Positions 11,756 through 23,219 of a stretch of 64,000 nucleotides of DNA are shown piece by piece. Each line of letters opens with the position of its first letter. The first letter of the stretch is position 1. Source of the DNA: Shinisaurus crocodilurus (taxonomy: Eukaryota; Chordata; Lepidosauria; Squamata; Shinisauridae); the NCBI GenBank assembly GCA_021292165.1, contig CM037879.1:165284886-165348885 (forward strand), in the 5' to 3' direction. The position numbers and the translations under genes were made by a program. Below the pieces are notes generated by a model. The model did not search any database and was not told the DNA's origin. It saw only the letters and a list, made by a program, of their open reading frames with translations.

Positions 11756-12071
11756 GCCTGTGGCTCACGCTGGCTCAGCTTGTCTGAGCATGGAAAGCTA
11801 AGCAGGGTCAGGCCTGGTTGTTACTTGGATTTCATAGATTTCATAGATCATAGAGTTGGAAGGAGCCTACAAGGCTATCGAGTCCAACCCCCTGCTCAAT
11901 GCAGGAAACTAGAGGAGGGGTCTCCCATCCAAGTAATAACCAGGCCTGACCCTGCTTAGCTTTCCACACTCAGACAAGCTGAGGATGGGAGACCCCTCCT
12001 CTAGTTCCCTGCATTGAGCAGGGGGTTGGACTCGATGGCCTTGTAGGCTCCTTCCAACTCTATGAACTATG
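11756..12071 (+). mobile_element. 5S-derived SINE interrupted by a second, inverted copy
   Basis: The plus-strand copy runs 11756-11829, is broken by a minus-strand copy at about 11830-11982, and resumes at 11983 with GGATGGGAGACCCC to 12071. GGAT is repeated at the junction. The inserted copy lacks its 5' end, as expected for 5' truncation. Confidence 0.7.
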
Positions 12072-12318
12072 AAGTTTTAATTAACCACAGTTTCCCATTA
12101 CATCCCAAACCAGGAAGCCATGGTCACCAGGTTCAAAACAAGTCAGGATCTTAAACCAACTTCAAACTGCAGTTTAAGATTACAGCTTGTTCCAAACCAG
12201 GTAATTGTTTTCCCAGTTTTGGACAGAATTGCAGTCTTCTATATTGCAGGAGGTAGGGTGGAGACTTGGCCTGCTGCAATACTTTGCCACTGAGAAAGTG
12301 TGATCCCCCACCTGTCCC

Positions 12319-12320
<2 letters not shown>

Positions 12321-12350
<30 letters not shown>
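12321..12350. repeat. (CA)n microsatellite
   Basis: Fifteen perfect CA units. Confidence 0.95.
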
Positions 12351-12351
<1 letters not shown>

Positions 12352-12599
12352 TAGTACCCCATTCCAATCCTATTGCAATTGCCATATGGAATGTGTCTCT
12401 CATGGACTCCTCTTGGCTGCTATCTATGATGTCTTCGTGACAACGGTCCCCTGTGGCCTCTGACTGCAGCACTTTGCAAAGTCTGGTTTCTTCTTTCCTT
12501 TTTAGGAGGGTTAAATAATGTCTTTTGTGTTTGTGTTGACTCTACTGCAATGAGCAATCCCCAGCACAAGTTTTGTTCAGTTTTTTAAATATTTGTGGA

Positions 12600-12796
12600 A
12601 AGAGCGTAGCTCAGTGGTAGAGCACCTGCTTTGAATGCAAAAGGTCCAAGGTTTAATTGTTGGCATCTCCAGGTAGGGCTGGGAAAGACCCCTGCCTGGA
12701 ACTCTGGAGAGTTGTCTGCAGTACTGAGCTAGACAATACTGAGCTAGATGGACAAAGGGTCTCACTCGGAAGAAGGCAGCTTCCTATGTTCTCAAT
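12600..12796 (+). mobile_element. tRNA-derived SINE
   Basis: A box GTAGCTCAGTGGTAGAGC and a degenerate B box (GGTTTAATTG), then GGGAAAGACCCCTGCCTG, GAGCTAGATGGAC and the tail AAGGCAGCTTCCTATGTTC. Same family as 18421, 42013 and 43918. Confidence 0.75.
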
Positions 12797-13020
12797 AGTC
12801 AACATTTCACAAAGGCTACCAGCTAGCAAAGATCCCACTCGACTATCTTCTACCTACAAAGATGGGAACAGGTCAAACTCCCTCACCGTGTGTGTTTCTG
12901 TACAAGTGAATTATGCTCATGTTGCACATGTTTTCTTTGCTTTGCTTGAAAAGCTAATAGCTTGCTTGGTTTTACTCTTATATTCCAGTTGTTCAAAGGG
13001 CTTCCGCACCTGCTGTCTCC

Positions 13021-14232
13021 AAAAAAAAAAAAAAAAAAAAGGCATTCTTTTTCTTCTACACATCCATCTCTGAGCTGGCCAAACTTGAGTCAGTCAAAAT
13101 GAAAGTGTAGATAGTTTTCTTTGATCATGCATTCTTCCAACAAATCAATGTATTTTCTCTATCTGTAAATTATCTGTCCTGCCTGGATAAGTTACCAATC
13201 CAACCTAAAAGATATATACAACCCTCCTAAAATTATTTCCCACAGAGCAAATGCATGTTGTCTAGCATTAATTTTTGAGTCTGTTTGCAGGTTGAATTAA
13301 ATCTTTCATCTGGAAGGAAATGAAACCTTGATTGGCAATGAGCCTCAAGGACTCAGTACATGACAGCCTACCAAGATCTTGCCACAGCTATGAGAAAATC
13401 ATTCCCTGCATTTCTTTCTTTTTTAAACACATTTTATTAAGTTGCTGCTTAACAATACACAAATTGAACAAAACCATAAAAGACGGGGGGGAGGGAAATT
13501 AACTAAAAACAAACAGACAAAAAATAATTGTATATCCGTGTTACATCAGTTAAAAGTAGTAAAGAATAACTTAGGTTATTACTGAGTTTAAGGTTATAAG
13601 GAGCATGCTTTCAGCCTAAATAGTTTAATTAAACAGCAATTGTGTAAAATCAATACATTTTTCATTTCATTATTCTTTATAGTATCCACAAGGTTTTATA
13701 TTGTGAAGGAATATTATGTTGGTTTTTACATCCTATTCATATAAACAATAAAATCATGCCAAATCGCATAAATCCCCTGCATTCCTGATGTCCATGCATG
13801 AGTGCTTATGTAGCCAAAATGGTGCCTCCCCCACCCACGCGGGAGATTATCAACAGGCTCAACAAAGCCCCAAAGTTTGAAGTACAAAAAAAAAAAAATC
13901 TGGTGGAAAAATTCCTAAAGGGGGAGGACCCCCGCCCCCCAAGGCAGCCCAGTGAGGACTGAGCATGCTTAGCAGCCATGGAATGCTGACAGACAGTTGG
14001 GAGAGAGAACAGAAAAGCTAGTGGGAGGGGAAATGGAACGGAGTACCCTGCAGGATGGCATAGAACTGGCTGGCTGATCAGGAGTACTCCACAGTGCAAC
14101 TTTTTGCTGCAGGTCCCACTTGTACATTCTTTGATTTGAACCAAAGCCTACTGGGTGTTGAACATAGGTCCAAGGCAAGCAGTCTTGCCATGGCCTCCTG
14201 GTGTAGTTATTCTAAGGCTGGGATAGGGAACC
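13021..14232. other. Unassigned sequence with possible LINE remnant
   Basis: A-run at 13021-13040. About 13415-13790 has the low-complexity AT-rich look of an antisense LINE 3' UTR (TTTTATTAAG, then AAATTG-rich DNA). 13800-14230 is unassigned. Confidence 0.35.
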
Positions 14233-14825
14233 TCATAAGAACGTAAGAGCCATGCTGGAACAGACCAAGGGTCCATCTAGTCCACCATTCTGTTCACTGT
14301 GCAGCCTTGTGAGAGGCCAACCAGCTGCCCACGGGATCCCACAAGCAGGGCATGAGTGCAACAGCACCCTCCCGCCTATGTTCCCCAGCAACTGGTGTAC
14401 ATAGGCATGCATCCTGCCTCTGATACTGGAAGTAGCATATAGCCACCAGCATTAGTAGCCACTGATAGCCTTCTCCTCCATGAATGTGTCCAATCCCCTT
14501 TTAAAGTCATCCAAGTTGGTGGACATCACTACATCTTGTGGAAGTGAATTTCATAGTTTAACTATGCACTGAGTGAAGAAGTACTTCACTTTATCTCTCC
14601 TGAATGTCCCATCAATTAGTTTTTTGGGATGACCCCAGGTTCTAGTATTATGTAAGAAGGAGAAAAATGTCTCCCTAACCACTTTCTCCACACCATGCAT
14701 AATTTTGTACACCTCTATAATATGTCTCCCTTCACTAGCCTTTCTTCTGAGCTAAACAATCCCAAACGTTGTTAGCTTTCCTTGTAAGGGCATTGCTCCA
14801 GCCCCTTGATCATTTTAGCCTCTTT
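14233..14825. mobile_element. CR1-like non-LTR element fragment
   Basis: Matches 40460-41360 in this window over most of its length (TAAGAACGTAAGAGCCATGCT, then CATGAATGTGTCCAATCC, then CTTTCTCCACACCATGC). The class is assigned from familiarity with reptile CR1-type repeats; the precise family is not certain. Confidence 0.55.
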
Positions 14826-15115
14826 CAGTCCAAGGGCCAAATTCAGTTTTGGAAAAGCTCTCCAGGGGCCATATTCCAGTGGTGGGAGAGGCTGAATGCA
14901 AAGGGGATGAGACCAAAAATGGAGGGGAGGAAATAACATTTTAGCTTAGAGCTCTTATTACTATTAATACGGTAATCCTTAGGAGATAAATTTCAACCTT
15001 GTAGAATGGGGAAAATACTGCATCAAACCCAGGGAACCACCAAACACTTGGTGGCTGTGGGAAAGGGGCATTTGACTTGGCCCCCAACTCTGAGGTTCCC
15101 CACCCCTGTTCTAAG
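14826..15115 (+). mobile_element. hAT-like MITE fragment (CAGGGATGTTCAACCTC family)
   Basis: Shares CTCTTTCAGTCCAAGGGCC, AGCTTAGAGCTCTTA and CCTTAGGAGA blocks with 15694-16054 and, in reverse, with 26820-27177. Confidence 0.55.
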
Positions 15116-15693
15116 GCAAAGCCCTCTGCACCTAGGAGCTGAGAACAACAACCCAGCAACTGTAGCTGGCAGAGAAAGTGGCACCTCCACAAAAATAGAC
15201 CACACTGTTTGCCACCCTGCTCTCATTTCAGTCTTCCCACCATGCTATCTGATAAAATTTGAGCTCAAAGCCCCATAGGATCATATCACTAGAACAGTTT
15301 TATACAGCCACTTTAAAAATAGAAAGGTCCCTCATCCCCCACCTCAATCCAAATAAAAGGCCTGAGGGCTCTTTAATTATTAACAGTTTGCTTTGCCTTC
15401 CCACTTTAGAATACAAGACCCTCAGAGGCAGAAAACACACCTTAAACTCAAGAGAGAAACCAGATGGAAGCAACAAAGAGGGTTGCGTACTGGTCCTGCC
15501 CACATTCTTACGGCCTACTCTCATCCAGCATGCACATGCAACTCCCAACAGTGGTAACCGGAAGCATCGAAGTAGACAACGGAGACCAAAGATGGCCTAC
15601 TGATTCGGTATGGTCTCAACTAAATGCATTCTCCTTTTCCACAAACTAGCCATTCCCCCTCAAGCTGTCTATTTAACATCCTTTGCTTTAGTC
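15116..15693. other. Unassigned sequence
   Basis: No repeat family or gene recognised; open frames here have no homology I know. Confidence 0.35.
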
Positions 15694-16054
15694 CAGGGAT
15701 GTTCAACCTCTTTCAGCCCAAAGGTCCAAATTCAATTTCAGAGAAGCTCTCGGTGGCTGCACTCCGGTGGTGGGAGGGGCCAAAGGCAAAAGGGGTGTGG
15801 CCAAAATACCAGCATATTGTAGCTTAAAGCTCTTACTGACAGTAACTAAACCTTAGGAGAGGCATTTCAACCTTATAGAACGGGGGGCGGGGGAGAAACT
15901 GCACAAAAGCCAGGAAACCATCAAATGATCTTGGGCTGGGGAGAAAGGGAGTTGGGCCGGGAAGGGGTGTGGCCATCTGGGCAACCCCAGAGGGTGGGAT
16001 TGGACCCCAGGTGGGCTGGTTTTGGCCCACGGGCCTGAAGTTAAACGCCCCTTG
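15694..16054 (+). mobile_element. hAT-like MITE (CAGGGATGTTCAACCTC family)
   Basis: Left end CAGGGATGTTCAACCTC, right end AAACGCCCCTTG. TTTAGTC is duplicated at 15687-15693 and 16055-16061 (7 bp of the expected 8). Confidence 0.65.
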
Positions 16055-16517
16055 TTTAGTCAAACACTTACGACACTGGAGGCAATGAAGCAGGCCACAC
16101 AGAAGATTCTGCAAGCCTCACCAATTAGACTCTGATTTTCTCAGTCTTCCCTCGGCAATAGAAAGTTGAGCGCCGCAGCCTGGATTTGGCTAAGCAAGCT
16201 TCCTGCCGCTGACATCGCATCCGCACAGCCCTTAGGAATGTTACACTATGCATATGTCTGAAGCTTTTACCCTGGAATAGCAGCCTCCTTTTTCCTCTCA
16301 AAAAGTAGTTTCATCCATGCCCAAACCCCCATTCTCCTTGGCTAGATACTGGTTGCAGTCATAGGCCCATATGAAGGAACAACCAACCCTGTTTCTATAG
16401 GCCATCCTCCAGGGCACAAACATGGCGGGGGAGGTAGGAGGAAAGGGCGCACTTTACTAGAGCCCAGAAATCCAGGGGGGCAGCCTAGGCTGTAAGCCCA
16501 TTACCATGAGGAGACAA
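16055..16517. other. Unassigned sequence
   Basis: No repeat family or coding pattern recognised. Confidence 0.35.
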
Positions 16518-17750
16518 AGACTGCCTTCAGACAACATGATAACCCACACTCAAGGGTTGAGTATGGCCGGGTTTACACGTCACTCTAAACCCACTGAGGT
16601 TCTGAAACTTCTGTGGGCTTAAAGTTGCCCCTGGCCCCGGCTAGGCCCGACTAATGGTCAGGAACAGTGGGGGTCCGAAGGAACCGCCTCGCCCGTCTTC
16701 TGTGCTCAGTCCTCCTGCCGGTATCCCAGGGGACACCGCACAGGAGCACTGAGAGGAGCGGGATGACAGTGGGCAAAAAGTGCCCAGGCGACACTTTCGC
16801 CAGCTGTCATTTGCCCTTTCTCGGTGCAGCTGTGATTTACTGAGCAGCAGACGCGCAGAGAACAGTTCCCCCCCCCCGCCCTGTACTTATCCAGTGGTGG
16901 CAGCAGCAGCAGCAGCAGCTAGGGTCCAGCGGCAGCATTCTTGGCGGGGGGGCACAGGTTTTCCTTTCCCCCACCCTGCTTGCCCTTCCTCTCAGGTGCC
17001 ACTGTTAAGCGGCAACATTCAACACGCCGTTGCTAGGGAGCGCGGTGGTAGTGCTGAGGTGGCATGCCTGCATGCTTTCACAGGACGCGGGCACACCCCA
17101 CAAGCGTCACCGCCAACACACTCCTTCACAAGGGCGGATTTAACCCACCCTTGCGAGAGAGCCATGGTGGCGCCTCTTCCCCCCTCCGGCCCCCCTTCTT
17201 CTGCTGTGTGGTTCGAGGGGGAGGAGGCGCACAGTGGCAGCAGGACCCCGAGGGCTTCCCCACACACTTCTGCCGATGCAAGACATCAGCAGGAGCGCAC
17301 GGGGAAACCAATGACAGCTGGGCCAAGTGCCGCATGGGCACTTGGCCCGCTATCATCAGCAGAGCCCCGTGGCCAGAGCAGCAGCCTTTCTTTGCCGCTC
17401 TGGCCACAGGGCTCTGTGCCTTTTTGGCTTGCGGGTAGGTTAGCGTGCTATCCTAACCTACTAGGGTTAGCGTAACCCTACAGCAAGCCATGGCTTCACA
17501 GGGTAGTTTAGAAGACATACCAGGTTGGCTTCTAAAGCACCCTGCAGTGGTGAGACTACAAAGGGATTAACCTACTGAGGTTTAGTGTGTCATGCGAACC
17601 CGGTCTATGGGTTGAGTGTGGGTTGTCGTTGAACCATGGGTTGTTGGTGAAATGTGGGTTATCGTGTTGTCTGAACCCAGCCATGCTAACGAATCATGGT
17701 TTGTTAACCATGAACAACTCACAGTTCACAACCCAAGAACAAACCGTGGG
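16518..17750. mobile_element. Palindromic TTCAGACAACA element hosting a GC-rich TIR element
   Basis: The left arm (TTCAGACAACATGATAACCC) and the right arm (GGGTTATCGTGTTGTCTGAA, 17657-17676) are complementary. A copy without the insertion is at 26165-26405. The insert is described separately. Confidence 0.55.
16566..17605. mobile_element. GC-rich TIR element of unknown class, 1,040 bp
   Basis: The ends GCCGGGTTTACACGTCAC and ATGCGAACCCGGTC pair over about 35 bp with mismatches. The flanking TATG (16562-16565 and 17606-17609) restores the host sequence when collapsed. The interior is GC-rich with a GCA run (16900-16918). Its longest frame (16780-17475) is low-complexity and not recognisable as a transposase. 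Confidence 0.5.
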
Positions 17751-17856
17751 AGGAGGATCACGTATGCCGTCCTGGGCTCCTTGGAGAAAAGATGGGATAT
17801 AAATGTAACAAATAAATAATTGTAGATCGTGTCTTGAGGATATTTCTGGGAACATA

Positions 17857-18023
17857 CAGTATTTTTCCATGTATAAGACTATACTTTTTCCTAAAATTGT
17901 TAGACTAAAAATTGAGGGTCATCTTATACACGGAAGTAAGCCGAGGAGAGAACCGTGCGGTTGCGAAACTGCCCAGTAGGGGCGTCTTATACATGGGGGC
18001 GTCTTATAGATGGAAAAATACGG
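17857..18023. mobile_element. Tc1/mariner-like MITE
   Basis: Arms CAGTATTTTTCCATGTATAA and TTATAGATGGAAAAATACGG, with TA on both sides (17855-17856 and 18024-18025). The TA target and TIR type support the superfamily. Confidence 0.7.
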
Positions 18024-18420
18024 TATTTCCCTGTATCTGTGTACATACTGTCCAGATCTTGTGAGATTTGCTGGAGGCTGGAGCCAATCAGAAACCATGT
18101 TAGCGCAGCACAAACAACATTTCAAAGGTACACACCACATTCAACCCTCCAAAGTTAGGCACCAGGAGGAGGCAGCTCCCCACCTCCATTTTGGAAGGCC
18201 ACGTGCGCCCCCACGGCTTCTCCCTTCAGCCAGTCCTTTCGTCGTCGCCAGACATACCAGGCAGAAGCCCCCTGTGAGGATGTACACCAGTGATTTCCAA
18301 AAGGTAGGCTTAACATCTGGGCCACTAAATTAGAACAGAAGAAAACCACAGAACAAGAAGTATCCATTTCCAAAGCTGAGCTCAGCTAGGTCAGCAAAGT
18401 TGCTGCTGGAACAGGAGAAG

Positions 18421-18780
18421 AGCCGTAGCTCAGTGGCAGAGCACCTGCTTTGTATGCAGAAGACCCCAGGTTTGATCCCCGGCATCTCCAAGTAGGGCTG
18501 GGAAAGAATCCTGCAGAAACCCTGGAGAGCCGCTGCCGGTCAGTGTCAGGGCCGGTGCTACCATTAGGCCAACTCGGCAGCTGCCTAGGGCGCAGGGCTA
18601 AAGGGGCGCCAGAAATGCCTTGAAAAAAAATACAGCGCGCTCAAGTGGGAAGGGGGGGCACTAAATATCTGATCTTGCCTAGGGCACCAAACTGCCTTGC
18701 ACCGGTCCTGGTCAGTGTCCAGTACTGGGCCAGATGGACCAAGGGTCTGACTCAGTACAAGGCAGCTTCCCATGGTCCTG
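18421..18780 (+). mobile_element. tRNA-derived SINE split by a hAT MITE
   Basis: A box GTAGCTCAGTGGCAGAGC and B box GGTTTGATCCC, then the body to 18546. It resumes at 18711 and ends AAGGCAGCTTCCCATGGTCC. The inserted element is 18547-18710. Confidence 0.75.
18547..18710. mobile_element. hAT MITE, CAGGGCCGGTGC family (short form)
   Basis: Ends CAGGGCCGGTGC and GCACCGGTCCTG. Exact 8-bp target duplication GTCAGTGT at 18539-18546 and 18711-18718, within a SINE. 164 bp. Confidence 0.85.
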
Positions 18781-18904
18781 TCACCAATTCCCAAATGTGA
18801 TAGGACCTCTGATGGGATTTTGTCTTCATTTGGGTTTCACCTTCCGCTTTTGCCATCTGTCCTTGAAGGTGCGCCCCTTGTGCCTTCAAGGACCCACAGA
18901 GGAA

Positions 18905-19035
18905 GGCTCTGTGCCCTCCAGACATTTTGAACTACAACCCCCATAAGCCCCAGCCAGCATGGCCAATGGTCGGGGCTATGGGAGTTGTAGTCCAAAACAT
19001 ATACGTAAAAGGCACCAGGTTGCCTGTCCCTGGCT
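18905..19035. mobile_element. hAT-like foldback MITE
   Basis: TGCCCTCCAGACATTTTG and its partner CCAAAACATATACG with the CCATAAGCCCCAGCCAGCA centre; degenerate copy. Confidence 0.55.
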
Positions 19036-20187
19036 TAATATCTGAAGTCTGCAGGTTGATGGCCCACTTGGAAGATGCCAGCAAGCTACTCGAGAGTCAC
19101 GCTAGAAAATCTTCAAAGCGCCTTTCTGAGTTACTGTCTTACAGGGCAAAAACGAGAAAAGAAATACGTACAGAAGAATAGAACTGGGGCGGGGGCAGGA
19201 GAGAGAAGCGAACACTAAAGGAAATGTTTTGAACAAGGAATGTAATATACACAGTATTTTCAGACACAGCCCTAGTGCAATAACTTAAACAGCACAGATT
19301 ACTACTTGGGGAAATAAAAGGAGCATAACTTTTAAACTTGAAAAAGCTCTCTTTGCTTGTTGTAATCAATCGCAATAATCCGTGACAGTGATTTAGATGA
19401 AGATCAACTTTACCTTTCTTTGCTGATGACACAGAACTAGAAGCAATAAAAACTTAAGTGCATTTTGAATGCACACAACTAATGGATTGGATGTGGCACA
19501 TGCCAGGCTGCAATGGCCGTGAAATGAATGGGATCAATCAAAAGGAATCTGACATTCGGGAGGACCTGAGGATTCTACCTCAAGTTACCTAACGGCTGTG
19601 AGGCGGCTGGGCAGAGGTGGGTGCCCTGCAGTGTTTAAGTAGCTGCCTGTTGGCTCCATATGAGAGGTTATGTGGCCTTCCTTGACCCTCAATTGGCAGC
19701 TGTGACATCTAGCCAGTGCGAGCAAGAGAGATTTATCTTCTTCTCTCTTTCTGTTGAGATGCACATGTCTGCTGCTGTACTTTTTACTACATATAATATC
19801 ACCCTGCCTAGATTGCTGGACACCTCAGGGGACATGACATTTCTTTGCAAGCAGAAGGGCATTCAGAATTAAGGAATGTAACAGTGGAAGGCGCATGTTA
19901 ATAATACATGCCTAGAATAAGCAAGGATGTAAATTAGATAGATCAGGACAGAACCAGCACCAGCACCTGACTGGCATCCTTGGGCAGATTCAAGTGTCCA
20001 CTGCTGATGACAGCTTTTGCCGGGGGACGACAACACATACACTGTATTTATTTTTTTCTTGCCCATAACTCTGAGCAGTGCCACGCAGCTGGATCTGGCT
20101 GCCCATTTAATTTCCTACAAGGCACCTGTTATAGCATCACTCTGGGGCATTGTGGGAAATCAAAAGGGTGGCTACACCCAGCCACTC
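19036..20187. other. Unassigned sequence
   Basis: No gene or repeat family recognised. Confidence 0.35.
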
Positions 20188-20580
20188 AGAGTGGCCATGT
20201 GTCCTCTTTTACAGTGGACAGTCCTATGTTTGAAGAGTGCCAGTGGGCTGTCCCCTATTTTGACAGCCGTCTGTTGGAAGGGCTGTTCAGTCCCAGTCTG
20301 GTATAAAGATGGAGAACCGTCAGAAGGAAAAGCTGCGCCTTGAAGTCACCCATCAACAACAGCACCTGGACAGCAGGCTGAGCAAGGCACGCAGGTCACC
20401 TGGACATAGTCTTCCACGCTATGGTGAGATATACTGTATTTCTATTTAAATGATAATAATCATTTCTAAATTTGCATCTATACATATACACTAGCATATG
20501 CAAATGTTACGCAAATCGGTATCCTCTTTTGTCCTCTTTTTTGGTGATGCATGTCCTCTTTGGCAATTCACCCTACATCA
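20188..20580 (+). repeat. ~370-bp interspersed repeat (TAGGGTGGC family)
   Basis: GTGGCCATGTGTCCTCTTTT at the start, ATGGTGAGATATACTG in the middle and TGTCCTCTTT near the end match 28397-28769. A probable DNA transposon with short inverted ends. Confidence 0.55.
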
Positions 20581-20666
20581 GGTTAGCCCACTGACTGAGG
20601 GGAGAGCCACTGATGGAGGAGGAGGTCACTGACAAAGGAGAGGAGCCATCAGAGGGCACTTTGCTG

Positions 20667-20689
20667 GGTGTGTGTGTGTGTGTGTGTGC
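20667..20689. repeat. (GT)n microsatellite
   Basis: About 11 GT units. Confidence 0.9.
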
Positions 20690-20759
20690 TCAAACCTGGA
20701 GCCAGCACTGCACCAGGATATGCAATTGCAAGGAACTTTGATGGCTGCTTTGTACAAAA

Positions 20760-21605
20760 CAATTTCCTAGAGATAGCCTAGCTACAGTTATCCATGCTCT
20801 GGTAACTTCCCGTTTGGATTACTGCAATGCATTATACGTGGGGCTGCCTTTGAAAATAGTCCGGAAACTTCAGCTGGTCCAAAACAGGGCAATATGATCA
20901 TATTATGCCAGTGTTTTGAGATCTGCACTGGCTTCTAGCCTGTTTCCAGGCCCAATTCAATTTGCTGATATTAACTTTTAAAGTTCTAAATGGCTTGGAG
21001 TCAGGTTACCTGAAGGATGTCTCCTCCCATATATATACCTGCCTCAAACTTAAGATCTTCAGAGACCCTCCTCCAGGTGCCCCCAACAAATGAGGTGAGA
21101 TCAGTGGCCACTAAGGAGAGGGCCATTTCAGTGGTGGCACCCCGGCTGTAGAATGCACTCCGCAGAGAGGCTCGCCTGGTACCTATATTGTGGTCTTTTG
21201 GGCACCAGGTGAAACCTGTTCCCAGGCTTTATAGTTTTTCAGTTTAAAAAAATGTGCCAGGGTGCAATCCTATGTATGTTTACACAGAAAAAGTCCTACA
21301 ACTCCCAGCATTCCCCAGGCAGCATGGCTGCCTTGGAAATGCTAGGAGTTGTAGGACATTTTTCTGTCTGAACATACATAGGATTGCGCCCTTACTATGC
21401 GGCTGTGTTTTCCTTTGTTTGTTTTTTAACTCTAGTTTTATTCTGTTGTAAACTTTTTAATGCTTATATATTATGCTTTATTGTATTATTTTATCGTGTT
21501 TTAAGTTTTGCTTTGTGAACCGCCCAGCTTTGGCTATTGAGTGCTATAGAAATGTAATTAAAAACAACAACATGGATATATAAATAAAATAAAATAAATA
21601 AATAT
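20760..21605 (+). mobile_element. L2-type LINE, RT C-terminus and 3' end, split by a MITE
   Basis: The plus strand encodes [20 protein letters not shown] and then [12 protein letters not shown] (from 20791), the C-terminal reverse transcriptase region of vertebrate L2-like elements. It then decays with stops and shifts. The 3' end (21391-21605) has GTGAACCGCCCAGCTTTGG and an AATAAA-type tail. A foldback MITE interrupts it at 21253-21390. Confidence 0.8.
21253..21390. mobile_element. Foldback MITE (GGGTGCAATCCTATG family)
   Basis: Nearly the whole length pairs with itself: GGGTGCAATCCTATGTATG with CATACATAGGATTGCGCCC, and CTACAACTCCCAGCATTCC with GAAATGCTAGGAGTTGTAG. Other copies: 23695, 27590-27785, 30262, 32188, 41019. 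TTA at the flanks suggests a PIF/Harbinger-type target, by inference. Confidence 0.7.
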
Positions 21606-21657
21606 CACTTCCTTGTAGGAAAACATTACTAATGGACACATAATGGGAAGCTGCAAT

Positions 21658-21902
21658 TGGTGACGACGACGACTATTATTACATTTATGTACCACTTTTT
21701 TCCTCTGGCAAGGAACCCAAAGCAGCTCACATGGTCCTCCTCTCTATTTTATCTTCACAGCAACCCTGTGAGGTTGGTTAGGCTGAGAGTCAGTGACTGG
21801 TCCAAAATCACCCAGTGACCTTCATGGCCAAGTGGGGACTAGAACCCAGATCTCCTGAGTCCCAGTCCAGCACTCTCACCACTACGCCACACTGGCTCTT
21901 CA
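21658..21902 (-). mobile_element. tRNA-derived SINE (MIR-like layout)
   Basis: On the minus strand: GTGTGGCGTAGTGGTGAGAG (A box), GGTTCTAGTCC (B box), CACTGGGTGATTTTGG, then the ACCTCACAGGGTTGCTGTG core. A plus-strand relative lies at 31120-31345 and a tail fragment at 43085-43185. Confidence 0.65.
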
Positions 21903-23211
21903 TGTACATTTGACAAAATAGACACAGGAATATTTGCCAAATGTTGCAGTGTCCACTACTTGTGTGCATGGCTTTCCTACACAAAAGTGATATCCATGTA
22001 GGAATCATCTTGCGTGATGCAACCCTCAATTACTTCATTAGGAATTTAGCAGGAACATCACAGCATTATAAACCTGAATAGATATTAAACTGGTTTTATC
22101 ATTCCTCAGTCTAAAAGGTACCTAGGAATGGTTGTAAATAACTTTTTCTTAGAGATCCCTTTTGAAGAACTACAGTTCCCAGAGTGCATCAAGGAGAGAA
22201 AGAAAAGATAACGGTGAAAATGAGTTTACATGTTTAGTGCAGACATGCACTTATTTAGTACATAAAGATTTTAACTGAATGGATGTGAACGTATCATGAA
22301 TCATGAAATCTGGATTCTAGTGCTAAGACTGCTTCCCTTGCAACCTTCGAAATCTCCGTTTTAGAAGAACAAACAAAACCCAAGCTTGTTTCTAGCCCTC
22401 ATGGATGTGAAGATTTTTTTTTTTTAAGATGAAGGAAGCATCTGCTAAGGGCTCTCACAAGGCTGCACAGAGAACATACTGGATAATCAACATATTTAAA
22501 TAACATAATGGCAGTTTATGTATTGCACAATCATGGCCCGTATTTGTAAATAATTGTTCCCCAGAGTTGATGGTGGTGAAAATATGCAATATGTCTGTTT
22601 GCATACAGGGTGTAAATTTCAGTACAATTTATGCAGGCCATAAATATATTAAATCATGATGAAGCTGAGCAACATACTTTTGTGCACTGAGGTCCCCAAA
22701 TATTGTGCAGCTTTCCCATTTAACTGTATTGGACTTTCAGCGCAAAGTGAAGAAGAGTAAGGAGCTAATAACCAATTGATTTTCAGATCCATTTAGAAAA
22801 ACAATTTCCTATAGAGATTTTATTGGCACACATTAGCTAGTAACACATAATGCCAGGATGTAAAATATAAGCTGAGAGATGCAGATCATACACAGCATAT
22901 TCCTAAGTTTGGAGAGGGATTTGTGTGTTGGTCTTGATGGTGCAATTTTTGGTTTGGCGTGCAGAAAGAACCAGAGCAATACAGATGACAGATGAGAAAA
23001 AGTGCTTTTCAGAATCATGCTTCAAATTTGAATTCCGAATACCTCAGTTAAAACATTGCTTTTAAAAAGGATTCTTGCTGGTTCTTACTTGATAAGTTAC
23101 TAGCCAACATACTCAGCTTCACACAGCTTGGAATAGCCCTTAGTTTGATCCAGTGAAGACTTCAAGCAAACTTATGTAGTTGTCAAAGGGGGGCATATTG
23201 TGCCCGCCCTG
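21903..23211. other. Repeat-poor block, possible regulatory sequence
   Basis: 22200-23160 is AT-rich with no recognised transposon. 22490-22680 has many homeodomain and POU-like cores (AATATGCAATATG, TTTGCATAC, ATAAATTA-like). A 40-bp half of a CAGTTCCCAGAG foldback repeat lies near 22165. No gene seen. Confidence 0.35.
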
Positions 23212-23219
23212 ACTGAAGC

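Noticed and set aside
12600..12675. Genuine tRNA gene
   Set aside because: The B box is degraded and the sequence continues into a SINE body and tail.
16780..17475. 231-codon frame in the GC-rich TIR element
   Set aside because: Low-complexity composition and no transposase motif.
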